From Apricaphanius iberus (lineage: Eukaryota > Chordata > Actinopteri > Cyprinodontiformes > Aphaniidae), in NCBI GenBank assembly GCA_028564705.1, contig JAPXFQ010000113.1:1922001-1986000 (forward strand): a stretch of DNA of 64,000 bases. Direction: 5' to 3'. The notes below the pieces were generated by a model. That model worked only from the letters and a program-made list of their open reading frames with translations. It had not been told where the DNA came from and searched no databases. The position numbers and the translations under genes were made by a program. This document shows, piece by piece, positions 12,491-25,860 of this stretch (position 1 is its first letter; the number at the start of each line of letters is the position of its first letter).

Positions 12491-13559
12491 GCTTCTCCCC
12501 TCAGCTGGCCCTAGCAAAGCCACAGTGACTACCTGCCTCTGTTCTTGTCTCCATGACGACCTGGATCCTGTTCTGCTCACTGGGGCTTGACATTCAGAGT
12601 GAAGCCAGCGAAGGATGCAGGGGACTGAGGCACACAGGAGATGCACTTCTCCCAGCAGGATGCTCTACTCCTCTTCACAACAGCCATGAAAAGCTATAGT
12701 ACCATGCTGATCAGAGACACCCCCCCCCCCCCCAAGATCTGCCTCTTTTAGGTAGCATTTTTGCCTCCTTAAAATCTAAGCCCAGCTGTTACCTAAATGC
12801 ACGTCTCCCTCCTTTATGTGCGAGTGGAACGATTCTGTCCCATCCCGCAGCTGAGGATGAATTAAACATGAGGACACAAGGGTTCTCTGTTTCTATAACA
12901 AAGCTGTGACATCACCACATCACAAGCAGACATGCAAGCTAAAGCAAACAAGCACAGGAGCTTTTTTCTGGGCAGCAGGCCCTGAGAAATGATCGTTATC
13001 GATAAGTAAAGACTTCCGGTTTCTATTTAGAGTTCTTACTAAAAAAAAAAAATTAGCCTACATCTATTAAAAAAAATAAGAAGACTGCTCTAACCAAGAG
13101 GTAACATGCAGTTTCTAAATCTTTAAGGCAATCCTTTATATTTCCAATTAATAAATGACAGTGCTGCACCTGTCCTGTACTTTGTTTCTACAAGGCACAA
13201 TCAAATCCTACAGTGATAAATGAAGGAGTTGCTTATTCAAAGATATGATCTTTTAGGACACATATATCAAAACTCGGCTCCTCCCGGCTTAGCCTATGTT
13301 TTCACAAAACCCCTCATCCTTAGCAAAAACGGAAAGAAAGAGGCCCGCTGCTGTTCTGCAAGGTTCTGCAAGGTCTGTTGCAACTGACTGCCCCTTTTCT
13401 TCTTCACGCAACTGCCAAGCAGACATGCAGTGATGTCAACAAAAACTAACACATGGTCAGATTGGAAATTGCAATCATCCCCCTCCATCTCGTTGTCATT
13501 GTCCTCAATTTTCCTGGGTAACGCACAAACTGCAGCGTCATAATTTCCAATTGTTTCGA

Positions 13560-13990
13560 CAGGAACGATGTTGAAATCACCCCCCCGCCCCTTCCACCGT
13601 CTCCTCTGTCTGACTCCATCCCACCCTCCTTCCAGGAGCGCCAGAGCGAGGGCAGAAGGACACAACAAGAGACAGTACCAAATGCAAAGCCAGCCACACA
13701 CTGATACCACTCGTGCATGCAGATGTCACGGATGATAGCTACCTTTTTCACCGGCGGCTCCTCCGCGCCGAGCGCCCGGGCCCCGAGCAGGGGTGGTGTG
13801 AGAAGGGGGCGGGGTGGGGGAGGCGGACAATTGTTAGCGGCGGGACCTCGATCACGCAAACGCCGCAACCGAGCGGTCCGCAACCCCCGCACGAAAACGC
13901 CCCCGTGCCTTTGCTGACGCTGGCTCCGCCCACTTGTGTCAATCAAATCCACGGTGGGCGGAGTATGTGTGTGCCAGCTGAGGTAGAGGT
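13560..13990 (-). promoter_or_regulatory. CpG-rich block, likely lnx2 promoter and 5' exon
   Basis: Against an AT-rich background this block is GC-rich and full of CpG ('ctcctccgcgccgagcgcccgggcc', 'cggcgggacctcgatcacgcaaacgccgc'). It includes GGGCGG/CCGCCC boxes ('agggggcggggtggggg', 'gtgggcggag'). It sits upstream of the lnx2 coding exon and 2.6 kb from polr1d, so it is best read as the lnx2 promoter. It could in principle be bidirectional. Confidence 0.55.
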
Positions 13991-14194
13991 GGCTTCTCTC
14001 CGCCTGTACAAAACCCTCCAGAATTTTAATAAACTCAACCTTACTTGTCTTGCTGTAAATATTTTTTTTAAATATAAAAGCATAACATGTCCATACCCAC
14101 TCATCCATACAACATTAGAGGGGCACCTCGCATCTTTTTCAAAGTTCTCTCATACATTCCAGAGGTTTTTATTGTGCGTTCCAATTGTATATAG

Positions 14195-14410
14195 GAAAAT
14201 CCGACTTCGAAGTTGGAAAAATCAAATGAAATAATGCTGCATTCCAGTTAACCTTTCCGAGTCGGAAAGTCGGAAATCTCGCAATTGTCTCGCGTCATTT
14301 CACAGAGACACGCCCCCTTTAGGTCGGAATATACGAGCTCCAACTCAGAGCTCTGAGAGTAGACCGAGTAGGAAGTATACATCGGAAAACAAAGATGGCT
14401 GCGCCTGTAG
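14195..14410. mobile_element. Non-autonomous DNA element fragment ('gagtcggaaagtcgg' family)
   Basis: The block 'cattccagttaacctttccgagtcggaaagtcggaa' is a widespread fish repeat type. Related blocks recur at 14925-14990 and 16040-16165 ('ctcagagttccgacttccta', 'ttgactggaacgctg'). These are probably parts of one or two old copies broken up by later insertions. Confidence 0.4.
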
Positions 14411-14617
14411 CTGAGATATATTTTCTTTGTATTCGTACCATTTTGGTCATTTCAGTGTCATTTATACATTTTCTTACACATTTGAATACATTTCTGCTTT
14501 AATTCGGTCACAACTTTATACATTGCAAAGCCTTGCTGTGCGTAAAAAAAAAAATGTACAGCTTTGTTTTTCATGCTGGTCTGCTGAAGATGCTATGTCG
14601 CTAACAACAATAACAAA

Positions 14618-14932
14618 TACTTATTTTTTGATGCATTTTTTTTTGTTAAGCCACTCCTGAAGTGATTTCCAAAGATCCATCGTTTTACCACATTTATAGA
14701 AGAGATGTTTAGTTGATTCATCCTCTTGTTTGCATAAGTAACATTTTTCAACATTGAAATAGAATCTAGTTTGAATAAAATGGTTCAATGAGTAAATATT
14801 ATTTAAAGTTTTGAAATGGATTTCTTGACTACGGATCAGAGCCCGTGGGATATTTTTAATCACATTATTATATTCTATAGAATAATAATGACTAGCCTGC
14901 GCCTCGACAGTAGCTGCGCTCAAAGCGTTCAT
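14618..14932 (-). pseudogene. L1/Tx1-like LINE ORF2 C-terminal fragment
   Basis: The minus-strand frame encodes 'KCYLCKQEDESTKHLFYKC' followed by 'WKSLQEWL'. This is the Cys-His motif found at the ORF2 C terminus of L1/Tx1-type LINEs. It is a short isolated piece of a different lineage from the LINE at 6.4-8.7 kb. Confidence 0.7.
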
Positions 14933-15290
14933 GCTCTTTCCGACTCGGGGTGAAACTGGAAAACTTTAAGTCCACTTGGAAAGTCTGAGATTTCAGTTTT
15001 TATTTGTATTATTTATTTATTTATTTATTTTTGTTCCAACTTTGACTTTTAGTAGGCTATGCTCACTCCTCAGGTCAACAATAGAAGCTGTGGTGGAAAT
15101 ATGTTTGCTTTACAAGAAACACTTGTAAGAATGTGTTTAAAATCAATGTCACACGTAGAGCCTGCAGCTCTAAGCTTAACAAAATAAAAGTGATCGAGAA
15201 AAAGAGAAGCGGTGAGTGTTTCTGTGGGAGATCAGTGTTGTGGCAGACAGGTGCTCATCAAGATCCAAAAAGGAAAACACAATAAACTGA

Positions 15291-15944
15291 AAAAAGGAGG
15301 AGTGGATCCGAGGCAGTCTGGTTAATAAAAGTCCTTTATTTGTCCCTCTAGATCGAGGTTGTCCAAGGTGTGGCCCGGGGGGCCATTTACGGCCCTCGGA
15401 CAGATTTTGTACAGCCCCTGACCATCATAAGATTGGTACTCTCTGCAATTGGCACCACAACACAAATGATTGATACAGATGGAGCTTCTTTATAAGGGCA
15501 TGATTTTTGTTGACAAATCAAAAGCATTAGAAAAAGATCCATGCAACAAAAGAAATTATTAATCTTTTAACTTAATTTTTTTCTCCTTCGTTCTTTTTAA
15601 TTTCATTGTATAAATGACTAAAGCAAAAGTGAGAAAACTATTATAGGTAAAAAAAATAACATCCATGTATTTTGAATCTACAATCTTTAAAAATTCTTTT
15701 TCTACAAGAATTCTATTTCTAACAAGAATTTAATTTTTTGCATTAAAATATTACAATTTTAATTTACTGTTAAGATGGTAAAAAAAACACTACATTTTTT
15801 ATGTTAAAATCTTATTTTTGTGGCCCATGTGCACTTTCAACTAGATGATTTTGGCCCTTGTAGCAAAATGTTTGGACATCCCTGCTCTAGATAAATAAAG
15901 GACTTTTATTCACCAGATTGCCTCGGATCCACTCCTCCTTTTTT
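15291..15944. repeat. Long inverted repeat (about 60-bp arms) split by a hAT element
   Basis: The left arm 15291-15353 ('ggaggagtggatccgaggca...taataaaagtcctttattt') is repeated inverted as the right arm 15885-15944, with only a few mismatches. With the inserted hAT (15354-15884) removed, the arms would meet at 'ctctagat' and form a near-perfect hairpin. The whole block is flanked by the 15-bp direct repeat 'caaaataaaagtgat' at 15180-15194 and 15945-15959. Confidence 0.88.
15354..15884. mobile_element. Non-autonomous hAT element
   Basis: This 531-bp, non-coding element has imperfect terminal inverted repeats ('cgaggttgtccaa' and, inverted, 'cagggatgtccaa'). It is flanked by an exact 8-bp duplication 'ctctagat' at 15346-15353 and 15885-15892, as expected for hAT. 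The ends ('aaggtgtggcccggggggcc', 'ggcccttgtagc') match a common fish hAT-derived family. Confidence 0.88.
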
Positions 15945-16319
15945 CAAAATAAAAGTGATGTTTGCATGTGGACAGAACAGTTTAAAATAATGTTTATAAG
16001 GTATTACAAACAATGACCACCTGAGCCTTGCCATAGTGGAATCCAGACCTATCTGAGTGTGTTGACTGGAACGCTGTTTACTTGGACGTGACATCAAAAC
16101 CAGCTCAGAGTTCCGACTTCCTAGGCAAATGGAACTCAACACACTATAAATACGGGCGCTATGGCTCACCCCTCAGGGCGCCATTACTTCAGGGAGCGAA
16201 AAAAAAGTGTTCTTTTTCTGCCTTCAGTGCAGTTTACTTGTTCCACAAATTGGAAGTTAATGTACATTCTTTCTTTCTTTTTTCTTTTTTTTGCGCTTGT
16301 AATCGCATGCATTTAGTCA

Positions 16320-16395
16320 ATCAAAATCAATTATATATATATGTATATATATATATATGTGTATATATATGTGTGTGTGTGTGCGTGTATTGTGT
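16320..16395. repeat. (TA)n(TG)n microsatellite
   Basis: Alternating TA and TG tracts, about 240-310 bp upstream of the polr1d start codon. The polymorphism potential is high. Confidence 0.9.
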
Positions 16396-16628
16396 ATTGA
16401 GCTGGGAAATTATTCAGAAATAACGTTTTCAATATGATTGGAAATGTCATAAAGACACAGAAGATCAGGCATTCTTTACGGCTGCCAAAAGAAGAGGGTC
16501 CTCGGTGAGAGGACCTCTCCGGGAAGTAAACAACCGGGAATGCAACATTAACGTTGCAGCCATCGATTTAGAGATGGAGAATCTCTGCGTGTAACAGGTT
16601 GTAACTGGTTGTTTTAGGTTTGTGGGAG

Positions 16629-18252
16629 ATGGCAGAAGATAATGAGCTGGAAAAGTGAGTAACTTCGTCGCTGTTTTTATTCCCAGTGAATGTTAAACAG
16701 ATTATGGCTGTGCTCATTCTGCCTGCGCCGTGTTATTAAAGCTCCGTCGATTCGGTGAAGCTCATATGATCTGCTGCTCGGGTTAAACGGGGACACTGCC
16801 TTCACTCATTGTATGCATGTTATCGGCTCTACCTCGGGCTTTTACGTCTTGGTTGAGCTCAGTTTCTCACACGACTAATTTTTCCTGTGGATTAATTTGT
16901 CCATGCAGACGCGCTGTAGAGGAGCTCCTGAGGGAGACTGACAGAGCCCGGGTGAGAGCAGAGACCATGGGGCCCGCAGGATGGTGAGCTGAACACCTTG
17001 TGTGAAATATGTCATTGTGGTGTCTAGATTTTTCCCTTTAGATGGTTTTGTTTCAATGACACGTTCTAGCTCACTGTCTCTTTATAAAATATTCACACCC
17101 CTTACACTCTTCCACATTTAGTCTCGTTGTAACCGGAGTGTTTTAGTAGGATTTTATGTCATCGGCCAACAGAAAGTAGATAACAAAAAACAAGTAGAAT
17201 TAAATGATTTGTAGATTTGTAGTATTTATTTCATGAAAGGTGTGGCATTCAGTCCATCTTGGTTGCAGTTACAGTGTTTTGGCGCATCTCTTTGCACATC
17301 TCCACATTTGTTCTTGCAAAGTGGCTCAAGCTCAGTTAGATTAGAACGAAAGTATATGTGGACATCATCCTTCAAATCTTGCTACAGATTTTCACTTGGA
17401 GTTATAGAGAGACAAACCTTCAATGGATCTCCCTAGTGATGCTGCCACCACCGTGTTTTATTGTGGGGATGCTGTTTTCAGGTTTGTGTGTGTAAGCTTT
17501 CCTCCACTCAGTGTTTCTTAGGCCGGACATTTCAGTTTTGAACTAATCTGACCAGAGCACCTTCTTCCATATTTTTGCTGTGGTTTCTGCAAAGCTTGTG
17601 CTTAAGCTTATCCTTATTCATACTGAGGTTAGATGCGGAAGATATTTAATAAGTGACTGAAATAAAGGGATTGAACAACCGTGCATGCCACATTTTTCTG
17701 ATTTTTTTTTTGTTTGTAAAAGTTTTTATTCTATCAAACATTTAGTTTGTGTTGGTCTGTAAAATTAAATCCCTTTAAGATTCAATAAAGTCAATAAAGT
17801 GGTTGTAACATAAAATGTGGAATAGATCAAGATGTATGAATGTTTTTTCTGTCTCTGGTGTTGTGAATAAATTCGAAAGTGAGTGATTTTATCTGTGTTC
17901 GTCTTCCAGGTTGAAATGTCCTCTGCAGAGCACCAACAAGCGGTTTCTCCTCAACACGTTGCGCTCCACGGACGTGCAGCGGCGCGTCGACGTCTCCAGA
18001 AGTAGTCGCTCCAGTGACACGAGAGGACGCGTGAGGAGCGAGTCTCCACATAGGCGCCGTGACCGCAGCAGATCGCCGCCAACAGATCACAGGAGTAACG
18101 GAGGGCGCGCAGAGCGCAAACACTCCCCTCCTCCTCCTCGAAGGGACGGCCGCACAAGCCAAAATAAGAGGCTGGACAGAGATGAAGACAAGCAGCGCAG
18201 GCACAGGGACGACAGAGACAAAATAAATGACGATAGACGAAACAGAGACTAA
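16629..18252 (+). CDS. polr1d: polr1d, short RS-rich isoform (3 coding exons)
   Basis: Exons 16629-16654, 16909-16983 and 17910-18252 join in frame (phases 2 and 2) to 147 residues beginning MAEDNELEKRAVEELLRE. The run 'RAETMGPAGWLKCPLQSTNK' is the conserved core of the alternative POLR1D product (isoform 2 in human). That product shares exon 1 with the AC19 subunit of RNA polymerases I and III but lacks the dimerisation domain. The C-terminal half is rich in Arg-Ser and Arg-Asp pairs, resembling nuclear RS-type tails; its function is not established. An AATAAA lies at 18475-18480. I find no exon encoding the AC19 core (an 'HTLGN'-type motif) downstream within the window. Between lnx2 and pdx1, as in tetrapods. 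Confidence 0.88.
17048..17830 (-). mobile_element. Degenerate DNA transposon in polr1d intron 2
   Basis: The stretch begins 'cacaccccttacactcttccacattt' and later reads 'gaactaatctgaccagagcaccttcttcc'. Both are typical of a very common fish DNA transposon, probably Tc1/mariner-related. No open frame of useful length survives. A related short fragment is at 26990-27120. Confidence 0.5.
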
Positions 18253-18474
18253 GACAGACGGACATAGATTCATTAGCGAATCAACTAAGAGCCATCTAAG
18301 GCTTGGAAATTACTCTCAGAACTTATGTTATATTGAAGGGTGCAAATTATCTGACATGCTATAGTTTTAAAAAGTAAAGTTTGTTTCACTGATTCTTTTT
18401 TTTATTCTAGATTTTGATGAGGTTAATACAGATTTATTGTCTTTTTTTTGTGCTTCCTCACTAAAACGTGAGCT

Positions 18475-18480
18475 AATAAA
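18475..18480 (+). terminator. polr1d polyadenylation signal
   Basis: A canonical AATAAA, 223 bp after the stop codon, followed by a T/C-rich stretch. Confidence 0.6.
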
Positions 18481-18499
18481 AGCTGAAACTGCCTTTACC

Positions 18500-20090
18500 T
18501 GGAAATCCCTTTTCAACTAACATGTTTTTCTCCTCCCTTCTCTCTTGACTCACGCTCAGGTGTAGCTGTGTTTTACCGAACCTCCACTAAAATGTCATTA
18601 CTATTCTTAGGCCACTATTCACATGTCATGGTGTTGACACAGCCCAGGCTGCTGTCGCCACAAGGTTGCCGTATTTTTTATCAAACGTCCAACTTACTAT
18701 GCTATCAGAAACTGTGTTGTTTGCGAAAGGTGATAAAAAAAAAAAAACATGTTTACCTGACACTCCTTTGTTTCCTGGGCTGCGAGCGGTCTCAGACAGA
18801 TCAGCACACCTTATTTAGGAAAACCCCATAGCTCAAATCATCTGGTGTTTTCTCTTGGTGAGTGGGATTTTAGAATTGTTACCTATATAGAAGATGAACC
18901 TCTCCTCCTGTCTCAAGTCCTTTTGCCACTTACTGAAATATATAGATGCCATTGTTATTAAAGCAGATATGATGGCAATGTGGACAGGTTCCAGGTCCAG
19001 CTGAAAAATTCAAAGCATCTCCATAAAGCTTGTCAGCAGAGATATGCATGAAGTAAGATTTCTCGCTGGATGGCCATTCTGACTTTAGACTTAGGTTGAA
19101 ATCCCCATATTCCTACTAATTATTGTCAGGAACGTATTCAACATAAATAATGCAATAATTTTTTTCTAGGGATGCAACGAAACCACTTTTTTCAATAACG
19201 ATACGATACTGATACTTGGATCAGAGTACTTGCAGATACTGGGTACCAATGGCAATATTTCTACCATGCAAAAAAATGCAATGAATTGAAAGGCAGGTGT
19301 TATTTTCTTCTCTGCTTGTTGCAAAAAAAGAGGGTGAATTAGATAAAAAATAAAATATTAATAAAAAATGACCACAAAGCAAAAATGTCAAGTTAAAAAT
19401 TAACATTTTCTGCAAAATTATTGCAGAGTTTACACATTTTAAGTATTGGTTCACGGTATCTTAGCTTTAACCGATACAAGTACTCTCACTAAAAATATAA
19501 AAATAAAAGACTCCCCCTAATTTTCACCCATCATATGGATATCTGTGTGTGGTGGCATCCAACCTCTTGAACAGGGTATCTGTTACTTTTTCTACAGCAC
19601 TTTTTCCTTCCACTCAACCTCCCATATTGACTGTCAACTGAACAAGTCAACAGAAATTCCCATGATTTTGTAAGCAATAAAACATTTTGTTTTAAAAAGT
19701 TATTTTATTGGTCTTGTGTAATATTCTAGTTGCAGAAAACCTTCAGTTAGTTTGTCATATACTTTAAAACATAATCTTTTAAATTAACAAAAAAGTAAAT
19801 GCTTAATATATAACTTTTTGAACAAAATAACTTGCCAAAATTCAATTTTTAAATGATATTCTAATTAATCTGTGTATCTCTCCTGTCTGCACAGTGAGCC
19901 TTTTAAATCGATGTGTATGAGCGCAAACATTGCTTGACCTGCGCGATAAACAGACCTGCTAAAACAGCCACGGTAGTCTTGGAAACGCACAGGAAAAGCG
20001 CAGGGGTATCCTATTTTCCACCACCGTTTTGTCACCCCTGTCTGCCGTTCAACATGTATCCATTACACTTTTCTAGATGCATCATTTAAC
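18500..20090. other. Gene-free stretch with a non-autonomous hAT-like repeat
   Basis: Around 19165-19500 the blocks 'gggatgcaacgaaac' and 'gatacgatactgatacttgg', and the opposing 'aaccgatacaagtactc', look like a short non-autonomous DNA element. No exon is recognised. In tetrapods gsx1 would lie between here and pdx1; no homeobox is seen. Confidence 0.4.
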
Positions 20091-20094
20091 ACCA

Positions 20095-20430
20095 TTTTCA
20101 CCCCGCAGCTCAACACGGACAAGAGCCCTTGGCGACAACAGAGAGGGCCGCCGCACTCTCCCGGTGTTTACTGGCCATTAGCCTCTCGCAGCCCTGAGTG
20201 CGCGCATGTGTGTCCGCCCCATTAAACATCAGCTTCGCGGTAAGCCAATTAAGCTGGAGAGAGCGACTGAACTCAATTAACCGCAGGGAGCCCGCAGCGC
20301 GTCTCCCGCAAGCTGCGGGGTTGAAAATCCCTCGACGTTACAAACACTTTAAGACGCGTTCAATTACATGCAAAACCTTTCTGTACGAACCTCCTTCGAC
20401 TCTGTTGGTGTGTGCAGCATCAGTGGACTA
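20095..20430. promoter_or_regulatory. Candidate enhancer or CNE between polr1d and pdx1
   Basis: This GC-richer block stands out from AT-rich surroundings. It packs several homeodomain-type cores: 'cccattaaac', 'gccaattaagc', 'ctcaattaacc', 'ttcaattac'. It also contains CpG-rich DNA ('cccgcagcgcgtctcccgcaagctgcgggg'). It lies 3.4-3.7 kb upstream of the pdx1 start. Regulatory function is inferred from composition and position only. Confidence 0.35.
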
Positions 20431-20449
20431 TTTGCACTGAGATCTTCAA

Positions 20450-23400
20450 ATGCAATTATGGCACTTTCCACGGTATCTTAATGGAGGCACTCTGGGTTGC
20501 AATAAAGTTCAAGTAAACCAGTTCTATACACAACACCCACTCGCTATGTACGGCTTAATGGTATTTATATTTGATCATTGTTGCAAAGAGGAAGGAAACT
20601 GTTAACTCGGGCTATTCTCCACAATGTGGTTTATGAAGCGTGATGCGCCTTCAATGCATTTTAGATAACCTTCCAAGCAATTTTAAGGGGGCTACAGCAG
20701 GGATTATGAGACTTAGGAGAGTCATAACATATATGGGGAGAGAGATGAGATGTGATAGCAGAGAGTGACAGCTATTCATGCCTGTAAAGCTACGGGAACA
20801 ATAAAAAGACAGATGGATTGAAAATATACAAACAGCCTAAGATGATCAGGAGTAAATGTCCCTCTCTTGACCTGACGCCCCCTCCCTTTAAAAAAAAAAA
20901 AAAAGTTTGACCCTAGATAATACTAATCCCATGCAGGAGAAACTTCTAAATAAACTGTAATAAGCACCCTCCACCCCCTTCTCATCCTAATAATTTGAAC
21001 AACCACATCTTTTATCACCAAAGGCTTTACAATTTGATTTCAATTGAAATTAGCTTGTTTTTATTATTTTTTTTTAGTTCTGGGATATTTGTTATTTTTG
21101 ACTGAATTACTTTGAATTGAGTAAAAAAATGTTGGAAAGTTTTAGGAAGTTTTTAGTTTTACTTATCGAACCAATTAGTAGTGGTCTAATTAACTACTAA
21201 GCTGTCTTAGGTTTCTTTAAAATTACCTTAAATACATTTGATTATGTCAAAAAGTAGCAGATATTACTGAACCCATACAAGTTGCGACTGCTTTATTGCT
21301 GATACATAAGAAATGGAAAACACTGATAAAAAGAAGCATCAATAATGTAAAAAGCTTTCATGTTAAACCTACCTAGTGCCTTGTATGAATATGTAGTATA
21401 TGACAGTTTAAGGCTTACACTTTTGGTGACGTTTCCACCGGCTCTCTTACAATATTCACACATGTTGCTCTTCTCTTATGCAATTTATTTTGTAACGTCC
21501 AACAAACCCTCCTCTAGGAAAACACGCATACCATATTCCTGCTTTTCTGTACTTCGCAGTTGGGATAGTGTCAGGTTTGGAAGCTTCCTACTTTTTCCTC
21601 CAGATGTTGGTCATTACTTACTTTCATCAGACTTTTCATCTGGGACATTTCTCCTGAGAGTAACATTTCCCTGAATTGCACCAGGTTGGTTAGTCTAACG
21701 ATAATTCCTAATATCTTGGCTGATTTGTATTTTCCATAATGTCACCTAATTAATGTTTTGTTTGAGGATATGCCTCAAAATATATCCACAGGTATGCCTG
21801 TGTTTGCATTTAGTGCATACTGACATTCACCAGCTACTCTATTTGGGACTCCTTTGAATTGAAATTAATTCAACATGATATAATTCCCCAGAGATTTGTG
21901 TCCAGATTGAGATAAAATCACACAGTGCAGATTTGTCGGCTGTTGCCTACATCAGTGTTCTCCTGTTCCACCGAGCCTCAACGGTGCTCTGCTGGATTGA
22001 GACCTTTGTGTCTGTGGAGTAGAGTGAATTTTTTGTCATGCTCAAGAAACCAGCTTAAGACAGGGTGTATATACCTGTTGGTTGTAGCTATCAGAGTTCT
22101 TGAAGGTATAGACAGGGTCAACAATAACAAAACACTCAGCTGGGATACGGCATTAAAAACGAGGCTCAACGGAAAAGTCAGAAATATAGTCTCTCATTCC
22201 TTAGGGGTAAAAAGGGGTTATTTGAGCTATAGTGGCCTTCTTATCACCATATACCAGTGGGGACATTAACCTCTCTGACTATCCTCAAAACACTTTAATT
22301 AAATACACAACTGTCTATCACTGAATATTTCCTGTTTTTCCATTATCTCCAAACCAGAGACATAGTATGTGTAAAATCCCACTCGATCAGGAGTTTCTGT
22401 AATACTCACATCAACAAAAAATAGCTTGTTTACATCGTTAGAAGGCTGTACTGCTATAAAATGTATATGTACTATTTATCATTCAGAGGTTTAATGTGTT
22501 TTATGCATTTTTTTAAATTTGTGAATATTTCTCTTTTTGTTGTATTTTAACAGAATTACAAAGAAATAGCGATGGATTAATTTTGTTCAATTTCCTGCTA
22601 TTGCAACCCTTTTAAAGTCATAGTTTACTAAGACTTCAGTTCTGCTTGTAGATTAGAATATATATTTTATTAATCTTTATAACATCTGACTTTAACTTTT
22701 TAAAATAAAATCCCTGACACATTTTGCCAAAAGATTTGAGACTCAAAGAAATGTGGTCCTCTATACTTCACTGCGTTGGTTACAATTTGCTTCTAGGTTG
22801 CCATTAAAATGAAGCAAATGAAAAACAATACATTTGTAAAGTTAATAACTGAAATAAATTCTAAAAGCCGCATTTTTAAAAATATTTTTTTAGCCACGAA
22901 ATGACTCATATAAATGCTCTTAGTGTAGTTCATCCAGGACAGCAGATATCACAGTCATTCTGACCGATCTGCATCCAAAGAGTTTCAATAGATACTATAA
23001 CTAAAAACAATGTATCAAGTAATGAACAAGTCCAGTTTATGTGAAGCTTCACTGAACTTAAGAAGGTTCATCAAGTGCCAGGATTGTCTCCTAAATAGTA
23101 TTAAACCAAGGGATCGGGATGCCACCAGTGCAGTGCTTGCTCAGGAAGTATGACTGCAGGTTTAAAGTGGAAACTTTAGGCTAAACCTCCGGGGCACACG
23201 ATGTCATCAGTCAGGTTTTGTTTCTGAACAGTCCTAACTAAGAAAGGTAGAGACTGTAAATGTTGACACATCACGTAAAGTAGGTGTAACCCTCAGTAAA
23301 ACACACGGGAAATGATTAAATGTTAATCAATTTCTGTACACAAAAGAAACATCTAACATAAAGATCTATCAACGCAGATTGTTAAGAAAACAGTTCTGTC
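20450..23400. other. Gene-free pdx1 upstream region
   Basis: No coding exon and no clear transposon are seen. Open frames such as those at 21360-21674 and 21925-22269 have no recognisable domain. The sequence is AT-rich and mostly unique. It is the expected place for pdx1 control elements. Confidence 0.4.
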
Positions 23401-23439
23401 ACTTCTAAACTGCACGCATGCAGGCCTAAATTGCGTTTC

Positions 23440-23560
23440 TCTGTTCCGACTATTGCCTGTGTAAGTGCCAAGGATTCACCTGTCGTCTTGTCTGGGGAAA
23501 TAAACAGGTGGATGCAGGTGAACGTTGTTGTATTTACAGAGCGGCACTGATTTACGCGTT
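23440..23560 (+). promoter_or_regulatory. pdx1 proximal promoter with FOX- and E-box-like sites
   Basis: 'ggggaaataaacaggtggatgcaggtg' combines a forkhead core (AAATAAACA) with an overlapping E-box (CAGGTG) and a second CAGGTG. FOXA and bHLH inputs are established for pdx1 in vertebrates. The assignment here is by motif only. Confidence 0.35.
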
Positions 23561-23776
23561 CTGTTCAGAATCTCCTGGAAACTGGCGGCTGTAGCTCTCC
23601 AGTTTTGTGCAAACAGTGAAACCAATGGCTTGTTGCGCAGCAGGGTCACATGGTGTCAGGGTGACACACCTGTGAGGAGCCTGCGGGGGCCTTGCAGTTG
23701 CGCCACAGGTACGTAAGAGCTGAAGGTCCACGCCGAGGCAGGATCGCCGGTACTCAGCCTCGGCTCCTCTCCAACC

Positions 23777-25526
<1,750 letters not shown>

Positions 25527-25680
25527 ACCGGCGATAGCGCTCTCCCTTCATAGGAGTGTAGGAAATATATATTTTTTATGTTGCGCAAAGATAACTCACT
25601 TATGGTATAACAAGACATGCAAAGATGTGCTTTTGATGTGGAAAATGTGGCACCATCCACCAGGAAACCGAAAAAGAACT

Positions 25681-25715
25681 CTGTCTATCTGTCTATCTAT
25701 CTATCTATCTATCTA

Positions 25716-25749
<34 letters not shown>

Positions 25750-25860
25750 ATTTTTTAGGCAAAGCACATCTCTTCAGGATCAGTTCTCAGTCACGATTTA
25801 ACATTTAGATATCCAGAGGACATAACAAGACAAAGGGAAGAGCGCAAAGACCCACACTTT

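Larger units (their letters stand above)
10008..13560. other. lnx2 upstream intron or 5' region with simple repeats
   Basis: No coding exon is seen. The stretch holds a (CA)n(TA)n microsatellite at 11966-12061, a poly-C run near 12720-12734 and a CTCF-like motif at 12477-12490. If lnx2 starts in the CpG-rich block at 13.6-13.9 kb, this is its first intron. Confidence 0.45.

Noticed and set aside
13446..14108. 220-codon minus-strand frame through the CpG-rich block
   Set aside because: It has no domain, and its composition follows local GC (Pro/Arg runs). Competing frames of similar length exist in the same block. Likely a chance frame in a promoter region.
17827..18273. Minus-strand frames opposite polr1d exon 3
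   Set aside because: Antisense shadow; the plus frame has conserved residues and correct splice phases.
20198..20440. 80-codon frame as a gsx1 remnant
   Set aside because: No homeodomain or Gsx N-terminal motif is visible. Its composition reflects the GC-rich block.
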